A DNA stretch of 64,000 nucleotides from Lichtheimia corymbifera B2541 (Eukaryota > Mucoromycota > Mucoromycetes > Mucorales > Lichtheimiaceae): the NCBI GenBank assembly GCA_000697475.1, contig JNEU01000833.1, positions 57,333 to 121,332 of the forward strand, read 5' to 3'. Below the pieces are notes generated by a model that did no database searches, was not told where the DNA came from, and saw nothing but the letters and a program-made list of their open reading frames with translations. Of the stretch, positions 54,505 to 64,000 are shown in pieces. How positions within the stretch are numbered: position 1 is the stretch's first letter; each line of letters opens with the position of its first letter. Position numbers and translations under genes: made by a program.

Positions 54505-55859
54505 ATTGGGAGAAAATAGAGATTGTGGGAAAAAGAGTAGAGCGCATAGTTTTCCCGCTTTAAGTAGTTGTCATCCCGCCCCCACCCGCTGACAAATGTA
54601 AATCCTGCATACAATCAATCCTCTTTCTTTGATCATCCACATCGATTTGTCATACTTTGTTATGATATTTAACCTATGTCAATCTATTAACACATGTTTT
54701 TCATGTTGCCATTGAAAAAAGAGTCGTCTACCACATATATCACATCATGTGTTGTTGATAGTAGATGTGAGATCGTAGCAATATTCAACGGCCTGTCATG
54801 TCGTTTTCGATCCAACCACTTACTCATCCAAACATACATACGCATTATGTTCATCACCTACTATGCTATTGCATGATCGGTTAATACTATTATCCTCACT
54901 CTTGCCGCTGAGTAATATGCATCTACAATCGCTCCGCTTGCTATACACGTTTCCTTACCATGTAAGTAGCTGCCTGCATATCATCTTGAATGACTCCGCT
55001 TGACATACACGTATTATTACCATGTAAGTAACTTTCAAGTCACTGTAAACTTACTCAGATGCGACTTGTGAGCATTTAATTACATTGTAATGTTTAGTGG
55101 TGAATAAGCGTGCTTGGCCTTAAGGTGGGATCCGGGTTACTACAATCACCATCTTCTGCCGAACACCAATAAACTAACTCACAGCGGAAACGTGTTACGG
55201 TGTGTAGACCAAGAAGATCAGATCACAAAGAAGCAAGGGAGAAGGTGAGTTATACTATCAAATGCAACCTTTGTTCAAGAACACAATGAATCAATCAGTC
55301 CCGTTCTCTGCCTCTCTTTCTCCTGTATTATAGCATTTACGAGTGGATCTACTTTACTATCTTCATTTACCATACATAATAAATCATTCTATGATACTAC
55401 GCATCACATGTTCTCATATGACGAGGTCCAACTCTGGAAGAAGGAGGGTCTTATAGAAACGCGGTGGTTGGTCAACGGGATGCTGTGTTGGCTAAAGTGA
55501 TCCTTTAATCCAATATCATTCACAAGAGTACAACGAATTGTCTCAATGGGGAGATACATCGATTTGGAATATTGGCGTCCATTTTGCAACCGTGAACAGG
55601 GGTGGATGTGAGATGGGCTCTTTCGTGCGTGATGGCGAGTTTAATGCATAATGGCATATTCAACCATGGACTTGAATGATGACGATGGTGGTACATGGTT
55701 GACAGGTTGCACAAAGGATGGTGACAGTAGTTGCCATGCAATAAGGAGTAGAGTACGGCAATCGAATGCACCAATCGTTCAGGATGACAGCTTCAACGCC
55801 AATCTGACAATGGACACACACTTTTTCCACGAGTTGTATACACCCAATTCCTTCCATCC
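54505..55859. other. Intergenic region left of repeat block II
   Basis: About 1.3 kb without a recognisable gene. It contains an imperfect duplication of about 40 bp (54935-54970 and 54993-55028) around CTCCGCTTG...TATACACG...TACCATGTAAGTA. The sequence becomes homologous to block I near 55860. Confidence 0.5.
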
Positions 55860-56830
55860 CATAACCAAACTAATATCCAGATCCATATCCATAAGAATGT
55901 GTATGTATTGAAGCATGTTGCTATGCGTAAAAAAAGTTTCTTCTATATGACGACTATCTGGTGTTTACGTGAAAAGGCAGCAAGGCAGGATGATGCAAGT
56001 AAAGCGACGCAATGAAATAATAGCTTTGCTGATACCGACTGCTGGAATGAATGCTGTTACAATTGAACGTGGTAGAAGAGTGTACAAGAGAACGTGCAGT
56101 GTCAAGGAAGGCGGTTTTTGTCGTGGGGTGCATGCGCCATGGAACTTGCCATTCAGTCAAAGACAAATAAGATCAAGACAGTTGTAGGGTTGACATTGAT
56201 GGGTCGAAGCAGGACAATCGTTCGCAGCTGGTAGTTGTACTTGAATGGGGCAACAGTTGAGAATGGGAGGGGGAAGAGACAAGAAGCAAGGAGTGGGAAG
56301 AGCTGGAATTTAAATAGGCCAGGTACTGTCCCACAGATCCATGCACACTATAAATGGATCCATGACCTTGATTGCCTCTTTCGAACCTGAAACTTTCACA
56401 CAAGATGCTCTTCGGCATGCTGATCAACTTTGTATTAATAAAGAAGTCATGCTTCATTCAAAGATTTTGAATGGGAGGGTGTAATGTGGGGTTTACTATA
56501 GGCAGTCGGAAATGGGGTACGCGCCGGATTTACGATTTATCGATTTACTATGTATTATCATGGGATCGCCCACTTTGAACTTGAAACCTGGTCAGAAGGT
56601 TCGCTGTGTCATGCTGATCACTTCCATTCATTTAAAAATCGCAGGCTTCACTATAAAAGTTTTGAATGCGGGCGGCCCCAAATGTAGGATGAACGATGCC
56701 AAAAGTAAGGTCGGCGCTCCCTAAGCCCGAGATCGCCCATCTCGAGCCTGAGAATTTCATGCAAGGTACTTTGGACCGCAACGAGCAATTCCGTCCTCAT
56801 AAAGGTGCTACGCTTCATTATGAAGATTTT
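55860..56830. repeat. Composite dispersed repeat, copy 2 (shorter)
   Basis: Matches the part of copy 1 from about 12735 onward, including the CTGGAATGAATGCTGTTAC segment, the GTGGGGTGCATGCGCCATGG box and several TGCTGATCA...CTTCATT modules. It lacks the left 300 bp present in the other two copies. Confidence 0.8.
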
Positions 56831-56999
56831 GAATGGCAGCGTCCAAATGTATGGACGGAAACATAGATAAGATGGAAGGACCGCGCCCGCCGATATTGGT
56901 CATCTCGAACATGAAACTTGGTCAGGAGGTGCTCTCGGCCACACCGATCAACTTTGGTCTCATAAAGACGCCACACTTCATTACGACAATTTGGAGAAA

Positions 57000-57870
57000 C
57001 AGGCACCTTTATGTTTTTACATATACTGTAAGCATGATGCTATATGGAGAGTGGTCTTTGTTCATTGGGAAGTATCATGCAAATGAGCTGTGTTGCACAA
57101 AGAAGTCCGTCTGCATCTTCGGCTTTATCGGGGTCAACCTACTTGACAATGAACAAACACAACTTGACATATAGCATTATGGTTATAGCATATGTAAAAA
57201 CATAAAGGTGCCTGTATCTAGAATTGGCAAGCTTGATCGTGGAAACATGATTGACAAGGTGCGCTCGACCACGACGAGCAATATTGTTCTATGAAAGAAC
57301 CCACGTTTCATTGTAAAGTTTTGAGATAAATGCATTTTCTCGTTTTTACATATGCTTTAAGCATGGTGATATATGACAAGTGGCGTTTGTTCATTGTCAA
57401 GTAGCTTGACCCTGATAGAGCGGAAGATACGCAGGGGCGTGATTGTGCAACACAGCTCATTTGCATGATCCTTCACAATGAACAACACCACTTGCCATAT
57501 AGCATCATGCTTTTCAGCATATGTAAAAACGTGAAAGTGCGTTTAACTCTAGACTTTATAATGAATCATGGGCTCTTTCATAGAACAATATTGCTCGTTG
57601 TGGTTGAGCGCACCTTGTCAATCATGTTTCACGATCAAGCTTGCCGATCCTCGATGCAGGCACTTTTACGTTTTTTCATATGCTGAAAGCATGATGCTAT
57701 ATGACAAGTGGTGTTGTTCATTGTGAAGTATCATGCAAATGAGCTGTGTTGCACAAAGAAGTCCGTCTGCATCTTCGGCTCTATTGGGTCAACCTACTTG
57801 ACAATGAACAAACACCACTTGTCATATAGCATTATGGTTATAGCATATGTAAAAACATAAAGGTGCCTGT
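57000..57870. repeat. Palindrome P4 (centre about 57436), related to P2
   Basis: GACAAGGTGCGCTC at 57253 pairs with GAGCGCACCTTGTC ending at 57619, giving a centre near 57436. The arms have the same sequence families as P2 (TCATTTGCATGAT, CTTTACAATGAA...). In addition, GCACAAAGAAGTCCGTCTGC occurs in direct orientation near 57093 and 57751, so some arms have been exchanged or duplicated. Confidence 0.8.
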
Positions 57871-58090
57871 ATCTCTAAACTTTACAATGAAACGCGGGGT
57901 CTTCAATCGAACAAAGTTGCTCGTCTGGGTGAAGCGCACCTTGGGTGAATCAGGGATCGGCGAGCTGGATCGTGAAACTTCTACACAAGATACTTTCGGC
58001 CCTGAGGAGCAACTTTGTTCGATTACAGAGACCACGTTTCATTTTAAGGTTTAGAAATACAGTCACCTTTATGTTTACATATGCATTAAG
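57870..58090. repeat. Truncated palindromic unit
   Basis: A shorter relative of P3. Left arm TCTCTAAACTTTACAATGAAAC with GGTGAAGCGCACC is followed within about 100 bp by an inverted right arm ending TTTAGAAATAC. The poly(A/T) loop seen in the other units is missing. Confidence 0.7.
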
Positions 58091-58737
58091 CGTGATGGAG
58101 TTGCTTTTATCCTGGTGGATGGTGTCGGCTGCATTAACGGAAAAATGGAGAGCTGAGTGAAATGGGACGTGGTCGTTACACAAACCCGTCCTTGACAGGT
58201 TGCTGCACAAATGGATAATGTTGATGATTGCCTTTAGGAAGGTACGAGGGTACAGTAGATAATATCCAATAATGAAGGTGGGCCAAGGAATGGGTATGGC
58301 AATATTGGCTCCATATCACATTCGGATGCAGGAGAAGGTAGATTTGCATAAACCAATTTGTATACCATGTAAAGCCAGTAATCAATTCAATGCCCACTCG
58401 CCCTGACACTCATTGGAGGGATCCCTTCACTTTTTCTCTCAAGACCACCGCGTTCTTCCTTGTTGTATTACAAAAGCTATATACTTCTTGCATGACCGAT
58501 AACCGATCCATCTTTATTATTCCATTCTCGATGCTATATTATGTAAATCCACAAGCTAGCAAAGTCCAAGTGCATAATAAATAAACAATGCTTTATTTCT
58601 TCTAGCTATCTTGCTACCTTGCCACCATCGTCGTCTTCGTCATCCGTCATCCGTCATCATTCGTATTCGCACTCGTACTCGTACCCGCTAACGGTCCTCA
58701 ATCGCATCGTCACAAATATCCACATCACGCAAGTAGA

Positions 58738-60640
58738 AAATCCATGGTGGAAAACTGTCTTTCATCACAGATATAAGCCTTCTCATCCATGCCATCCAAT
58801 CCATCGCCATCCTCAGCCGAATTCACGCACATGATCCATCCATCCCGCTGACGACGTAGTAATCAAATCGACATTTCAGGATCACGTACCACTGTGATTG
58901 ATTGCATCCATCTACCCATACCCATTGCACGCCTAACATGTTGATACAAAGAACTCCTGTCATCCCTTCCTTTTCCATCCGGCTGTTGGTCAATCACTTG
59001 CTGGGTCATTGTCTCTTGCAACTCAACCAGGTGAAGAATGCTTTATTGCGCAATAGTAATTGATGATTGGTATAGAGACATCCATAAGGATCCGTATGTA
59101 TTGAAACAAGTTGCTACACGTAAATAAAGCTGCTTCTATACCATGGCTATCTGCTGTCCACATAAGAAAAGGTTGAAAGGCATGCTGCTGCAAGTAAAGA
59201 ACGCTGTGAGATAATGGTGTAAAGGGAACGCTAATAGCAACTGCCGGAATGAATGCTGTTACGATTGGTTGTGGTCGAGGATTGTGCAAAAGGTGGAGTG
59301 TCAAGAAACGCGGGTGTTGCTGTAGTGGGGTGTACACGCCATGGACTTCTCATTCAGTCAAAGACAATCGGATCAAGACAGTTGTAGGGTTGACATTGAT
59401 GGGTTGGAGCAGGACAATCAATCGCCGGTGGTAGTTGTACTTGAATGAGGCAGCAGTTGGGAATGGGAGGAAGACACAAGAAGTGGGGAGTGGAAGAGGT
59501 GGAAATTAAATAGGTCAGGCACAATCAGACATATCCATGCACACAATAAATTAATAAACCCATGACCTTAAATGCCTCTCTGGAGTATGAAACTTTCACA
59601 CAATATGCTCTACGTCATGCTGATCAACTTTGTCTTAATAAAGAACCCATGCTTCATTTGAAAATTTCGAAAGGGAGAGCATAATGTGGGGTTGACTATG
59701 ACGGCGGGAAATTGTGAAAGCGCCGGATTTATGAAAAAAGTCAATTAGTATGTAGTTTCTTGGGATTCCCCATCTCGCACTTGAAACTTGGTCAGAAGGT
59801 ACTCTCGCACATGCTGATCAACTCCATTCATTTAAAAACCGTATGGTTCATTATGAACATTTTGGATGCGGGCCAGCCCAAATGTAGGAGGGACGGAGCG
59901 CAAGTAGGGTGCATAGTGCACACCCCCGCCATTGTCCACCTCCATCGTAAAACTTGGTCAGCCGGTCGGGCTTCGACATGCTGATCAACTTCATTCATTT
60001 AAAAACTGTATGCTTCATTGTGAGAAATAAAATGGGGGCGTCCGACGATGAATGGACGGTATTATATATAGGATGAACGGCCCATAATCTCGAGATTGCC
60101 AACCACAAACTTGAAACTTTCACACAAAATGCTCTTGGACATGCAGAACAACATTGTCGTAATAAAGACCCCGCACTTCATTTGAAAATCTTGAATGGGA
60201 GGGTATAATGTGGGATTTACTATGTCGGACGGAAATTCCGCACCCGACCAAATTCATTGAAATGTCAGTTAGTATTAATCACCTTGGGATTCCCACTTTT
60301 GAACTTGAAACTTGGTATGAAGGTTCTCTGAGTCATGCTGATCAACTCCATTCATTTAAAAACCACATGCTTCATTTTGAGAACTTTGAATGCGAACGGC
60401 CCAAATATAGGAGAGACGATGGATGGACCGGAACGTCCCCGAGATTGCCCACCTCCATCGTGAAACTTGCACACATGGTGCTGTCGAACATGACGAGTAT
60501 CTTGGTTCTCATAAAGACCTCACACTTCATTGTCAAATTCTGAGTTACAAGCGTCTTTATGTTTTTCTTTTGCATGCTATAAGAAAAGAGGTCTTTGTTC
60601 ATTGTCAAGCAGCTGGACCCTGGTAGAGCCAAAGATGTAG
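58738..60640. repeat. Composite dispersed repeat, copy 3 (longest)
   Basis: Aligns to copy 1 from its left edge (CCATG(C/G)TGGAAAAC) through the AATCGACATTTCAGGATCA and TGAATG boxes, then runs further with additional TGCTGATCAAC modules to about 60600. Stops occur in every frame relative to copy 1. Confidence 0.83.
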
Positions 60641-60860
60641 GAGCCATTGTTGATGTAACAACGGCGGGAACACGAGATTTGAAGAGTTAATGCTGCAAGT
60701 GAATTATGTATGATAGTCCTTCCTCCTCTCTCTTGTAGTAAAGCACGCCCAAGATAGGCTGTATGTGACTTTTTATGTTTTGTTAAAAGCCAAAATGATC
60801 AATGTATCCAAAAGTATTTCGTGTGAAGGGATAAGGTGGCGATGATGTTGTTTATTTTCA
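60600..60860. repeat. Right-end tail segment of the dispersed repeat
   Basis: Follows copy 3 and resembles 11640-11960, the tail after P3 in block I (shared AGCCAAAAT(A/G)ATCA and GTGTGAA(A/G)G sequences). It is a candidate boundary of the repeat. Confidence 0.55.
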
Positions 60861-61015
60861 AGGTTCATTCTCATACATTGTCAATATGTATTAGACTTAA
60901 ATGAAAGCGAGTATAAGAGCCTCTACAGTATGCTGTACTGCGTCATGGTAGAATGGTTTATTGAACCCATAAATAACGGTATCGTATATGCTTCATTATT
61001 CTCTCGCATACCAAT

Positions 61016-63152
61016 TTATGCCTTGGTGTGGTGAGTGGCAGGTGAATGGAAGCAAGTGGAGGTGCTCTTTTCATCACCGGGATCATAATAGCAACTTCTC
61101 CTGCTGTCAGTGTCACTCAAAGCAAGCGAACCACCATTTCTCTCTCTTATCTTGGCCAGTTCTTTTTCTGCTTTGAGGACCAGTGATGATTTGGTTGCAA
61201 AGATAGCATCCATTTCTTCGAGTTGTTTGTTACTGGTTTCAGGATAAAATGCCCATACAATGGGGATGGTTAAGAAATTGAGCGCAGCAAGGATTATAAA
61301 TGTGATCCATCCTATGCCTGAAATCATAGGTGGGGTTATCTCCATGATAAAGGCATTACCAATACTCCAACCCACGACACTCCAAGCACCACCTTTTGCT
61401 CGTACTTTGGTGGGGTAGATCTCGACCTAGCACAAAAATGAACCAACCTGCCATTAGACAAGTTATGGTGTATCATGGATTCCTAAAAACTTACAGGATA
61501 AAGCCAGGGAACCGCGAGCCATGTCATTCCAAAAAAGCCTGTGTAACCAAATGTAAAGACCGTTGCAGCCACTCCATATGCCAATGGGTTCATAGACATG
61601 ATGCTTGGTTTTGTCAACACTCCGATCAGCAGCATACATACTCCTTGGAGCACAGCTCCATAGAACAATGTAAATCGACGTCCGAATTTATCGAGGGTGA
61701 AAACAGGCACCAGAGTACATATCATATAGTAGATGTTGTTTAATCCAGATAGGAGCTGAGACGTGCTTCCAGAAAACCCAGCACTGGAAAAGACTGTGGG
61801 TGCATAGACTGTGATCTACAAGATGCAGATTAGCCACGTGTTTTTTCCAGATCGATTAAAATTTCATACGTACCACTCTATTCATCGCCATTTGTGTTCC
61901 CCCAAATATGTAATACCATTGATCAGCATTTTCATACAACGTGCATTGTTCCCGATGCTTACCCAATTCCAGTCAGCTCTTGAAGGATTTGTAACCAAAT
62001 GCTTAGATGCACACGCCGCGGGATATTAAGACTATCCTTTTTAAAAAGCATGCTCCAGTAGGATGGTTCGCCTTCTTGAGCCTCTATTTGTATCGCTTCC
62101 ATCACCTGGTTGTATTCTTTTTGAACCTCTGGATGAGCAGGATCACCATCACCGCGCAAGGAGCTGAGAATGTCAATCGCTTCTTGTTCACGACCCACTT
62201 TACATAGCCATCTTGGGCTTTCAGGGAAGAAATTGATACCAACAGCAAGAAATAGCAAAGGCACTAGTTGAAACGCTATAGGGAATCTCCAACGCAGGGC
62301 ACCCCCTGTAAAGCTCATTGCGTAGTCGATCCAATACTAACATGGTATGGTCAATGTGCTGACAAACGCGTCTAAATGGTGTCACGTATATATGCGTATG
62401 TGCGCGCTTTTATCTTACCGCTACCACCAATCCAAAAATGTTGAGCGTAAACTCCATGGCAATAAACATACCGCGACCTAAAGATCGTGATACGTGAGCA
62501 CACATACGCACATATTCTACATTCAACAATGGTAATGCTTACTCGTGTGATGGCTTGTCTCTGCACTCCATACTGGCACAATTGCATTTCTAGCGATATA
62601 GACCATGTGAATATTGGGCAATGGTGACAAATGGATGATTGCTTACAAATGGCCTGTGCCAATACCAGTGATGATGCGTGATGCCATCATCCATGCAACG
62701 TCTTGCGCTGTAGTTTGCAAAACAGCACCGAGAATGGCGATGAGTGAGCCAACAACCACTGTTCGAATACGTCCAATTTTATCGCCTATATAACCCCCCA
62801 TAAGGGCCCCAGCGCATGTTCCAGCGTAGTACACAGCAACCACACCTCCGAGTAACGCTTCTTGGCCGCTTAAACCCATCACTTGGATATAATCGGGTGA
62901 AATGTTGACGCCGCTCATTACTCCTTGGTCATACTAATATGTAAGCAGCATTGATGAGTACATGCGATCATGGTAATGGTAGTAAATAATAAGGGTAAAG
63001 GACATACACCAAAGAAGAAAATGATATACACACCCACTCAAACCACAATAAACGTACTATGAAGCAACATCCGTATACACACACACTTTAATCACCGTAT
63101 CTCTTTCAACAATACACATTGGGATTTGAGAAGGGACCGTATTACAAGACAT
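61016..63152 (-). CDS. Sugar-porter MFS transporter (5' end uncertain)
   Basis: A 12-helix sugar transporter in several exons. Family motifs are YDQGVMSGVN after helix 1, ADx-like GGYIGDKIGRIRTVVVGS (loop 2-3), SRIITGIGTGHL, FPESPRWLCKVGREQEAI, QILQELTGIG and DKFGRRFTLFYGA, with PETSNKQLEEMDAIF after helix 12. The C-terminal tail is hydrophilic, with the stop at 61016. The coding chain is secure from 62932 downstream. Upstream, a TATA box at 63236-63244 and an ATG at 63152 (MSCNTVPSQIPMCIVERDTV) are plausible, but the joining intron could only be guessed. Helix 1 would read roughly VYIIFFFG before YDQG. Such proteins take up hexoses or related sugars by proton symport or facilitated diffusion. 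Confidence 0.85.
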
Positions 63153-63235
63153 AAGAACAACTTTTTTATGGTATTCACAAGAACAAACGGGGATGGTGTG
63201 AGAGTTTGTGTTTTTCTATATCAAAGAACGAGTGC

Positions 63236-63244
63236 CTTTTATAC
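63236..63244 (-). promoter_or_regulatory. TATA box, sugar transporter
   Basis: On the minus strand TATAAAAGG lies about 85 bp upstream of the suggested ATG at 63152 and downstream of the HSP70 stop. It marks a separate promoter between the two tandem genes. Confidence 0.5.
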
Positions 63245-63325
63245 ATCTACAAGTTGGCATTGTGTAATATGTGGATGTCTATGTTGGGGGTGTTGACAAA
63301 TGTTTTGAGGAGAGGGAGGGGATGT

Positions 63326-64000
63326 TTACTGTTGTTGTTGACCATCACCACCTTGTTGTTGCTGTTGTTGATCACCACCTTCTTGAGCAGCACGGTTCTT
63401 GTAAACCATCTCAAAGAGCTTAAGAGAGCTTTGTTGAAGATCATCAATCTTAGCCTTGAGTTCTTCGGGGTTGGCAACATCACCAGATTGAGCCTTCATG
63501 GCCTCCTCACGCAACTCAGTGATCTTAGCCTTGATCTTCTCAGCTTCAGCCTTATCAAGTTGCTCCTTGAAGTCTTCCATAGCCTTCTCAGTCTCGGTCA
63601 TGACGGAATCAGCACGGTTGGCCATTTCAATGGTATCACGACGAGCACGATCAGCTTCAGCGTTGGCCTCAGCTTGTTGGATCATGTTTTCAATTTCATC
63701 ATTGCTCAAACCAGAGGAAGCAGCAATAGTCATGGATTGATCACGGTTGGTGGCCTTATCCTTAGCACTGACGTTGACAATACCATCAGCATCGATATCA
63801 AATTCAACTTGAATTTGAGGAACACCCTTGGGAGCAGGAGGGATACCAGTCAAGTTGAAGTCACCGAGGAGCTTGTTGTCACGGCACAATTCACGTTCAC
63901 CTTGGAACACACGAACGTTGACTTGAGTTTGGCCATCAGCAGCAGTAGAGAAGACTTGGGCCTTCTTGGTAGGAATGGTAGTGTTACGGTTGATCAAACG
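63326..64000 (-). CDS. SSC1: Mitochondrial HSP70 (SSC1-type), C-terminal part, cut by window edge
   Basis: This is the substrate-binding domain and lid of a matrix HSP70 chaperone. It begins inside the window edge with [20 protein letters not shown] and continues [40 protein letters not shown] and [21 protein letters not shown] helical lid follows ([20 protein letters not shown]). [23 protein letters not shown], with TIPTKK and SSGLS, matches mitochondrial and bacterial DnaK rather than cytosolic SSA, and there is no EEVD end. The tail is Gln-rich ([17 protein letters not shown]). It drives import and folding in mitochondria with Tim44 and Mge1. The ATPase domain is outside the window. Confidence 0.93.
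   Translation of the reverse strand, partial: RLINRNTTIPTKKAQVFSTAADGQTQVNVRVFQGERELCRDNKLLGDFNLTGIPPAPKGVPQIQVEFDIDADGIVNVSAKDKATNRDQSMTIAASSGLSNDEIENMIQQAEANAEADRARRDTIEMANRADSVMTETEKAMEDFKEQLDKAEAEKIKAKITELREEAMKAQSGDVANPEELKAKIDDLQQSSLKLFEMVYKNRAAQEGGDQQQQQQGGDGQQQQ

Overview
This window is nuclear DNA of a fungus. Genes are interrupted by many short GT-AG introns, mostly about 50-140 nt. There are no operons or Shine-Dalgarno sites. The content is eukaryotic: kinesin, Mediator subunit, GCN1, VPS55, cytosolic uL11, mitochondrial HSP70, peroxisomal ABCD transporter and a Zn2Cys6 factor. A BLOC-1 subunit, MED27 and a KIF20-like kinesin-6, with compact introns and many CT/GA tracts, fit an early-diverging fungus best, probably Mucoromycota/Mucorales. 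That placement is an inference and was not tested against any database.

Layout. (1) 1-1387, minus: N-terminal part of a peroxisomal ABCD half-transporter, cut by the window edge. (2) 1388-3744: long gap holding only doubtful coding fragments. (3) 3745-8071, minus: kinesin-6. (4) 8.5-13.9 kb: repeat block I, made of nested giant palindromes followed by a composite dispersed repeat. (5) 14.9-17.5 kb, plus: cytochrome P450 and BLOC1S2. (6) 17.9-33.1 kb: three minus-strand genes, namely an MIT-like protein, GCN1 and a very long DYRK kinase. (7) 35.6-45.2 kb, plus: a small Zn2Cys6 protein, an F-box/LRR-like protein and a full-length ABCC transporter. (8) 45.4-46.4 kb, minus: VPS55. (9) 46.8-52.99 kb, plus: lysine methyltransferase, MED27, CCDC137-like nucleolar protein, a secreted Lys/Trp/Asp-repeat protein and RPL12. 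(10) 53.0-54.5 kb, minus: quinone oxidoreductase, whose stop lies 38 bp from that of RPL12. (11) 55.8-60.9 kb: repeat block II, with the same repeat families as block I. (12) 61.0-64 kb, minus: a sugar-porter MFS transporter and the C-terminal third of mitochondrial HSP70 (SSC1), cut by the right edge.

The genes are mostly housekeeping and do not form a pathway cluster. The unusual part of the window is the two repeat blocks. Block I contains a palindrome of about 2.06 kb centred near 10,137. It adjoins another centred near 8,871, and both are built from smaller palindromic units. A related palindrome sits near 57,436. A composite repeat of more than 1 kb occurs three times in the same orientation. 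None of these carries a recognisable transposase, reverse transcriptase or intact gene. They could be non-autonomous fold-back elements or a structural satellite. All exon boundaries are read by eye from splice signals and reading-frame continuity.
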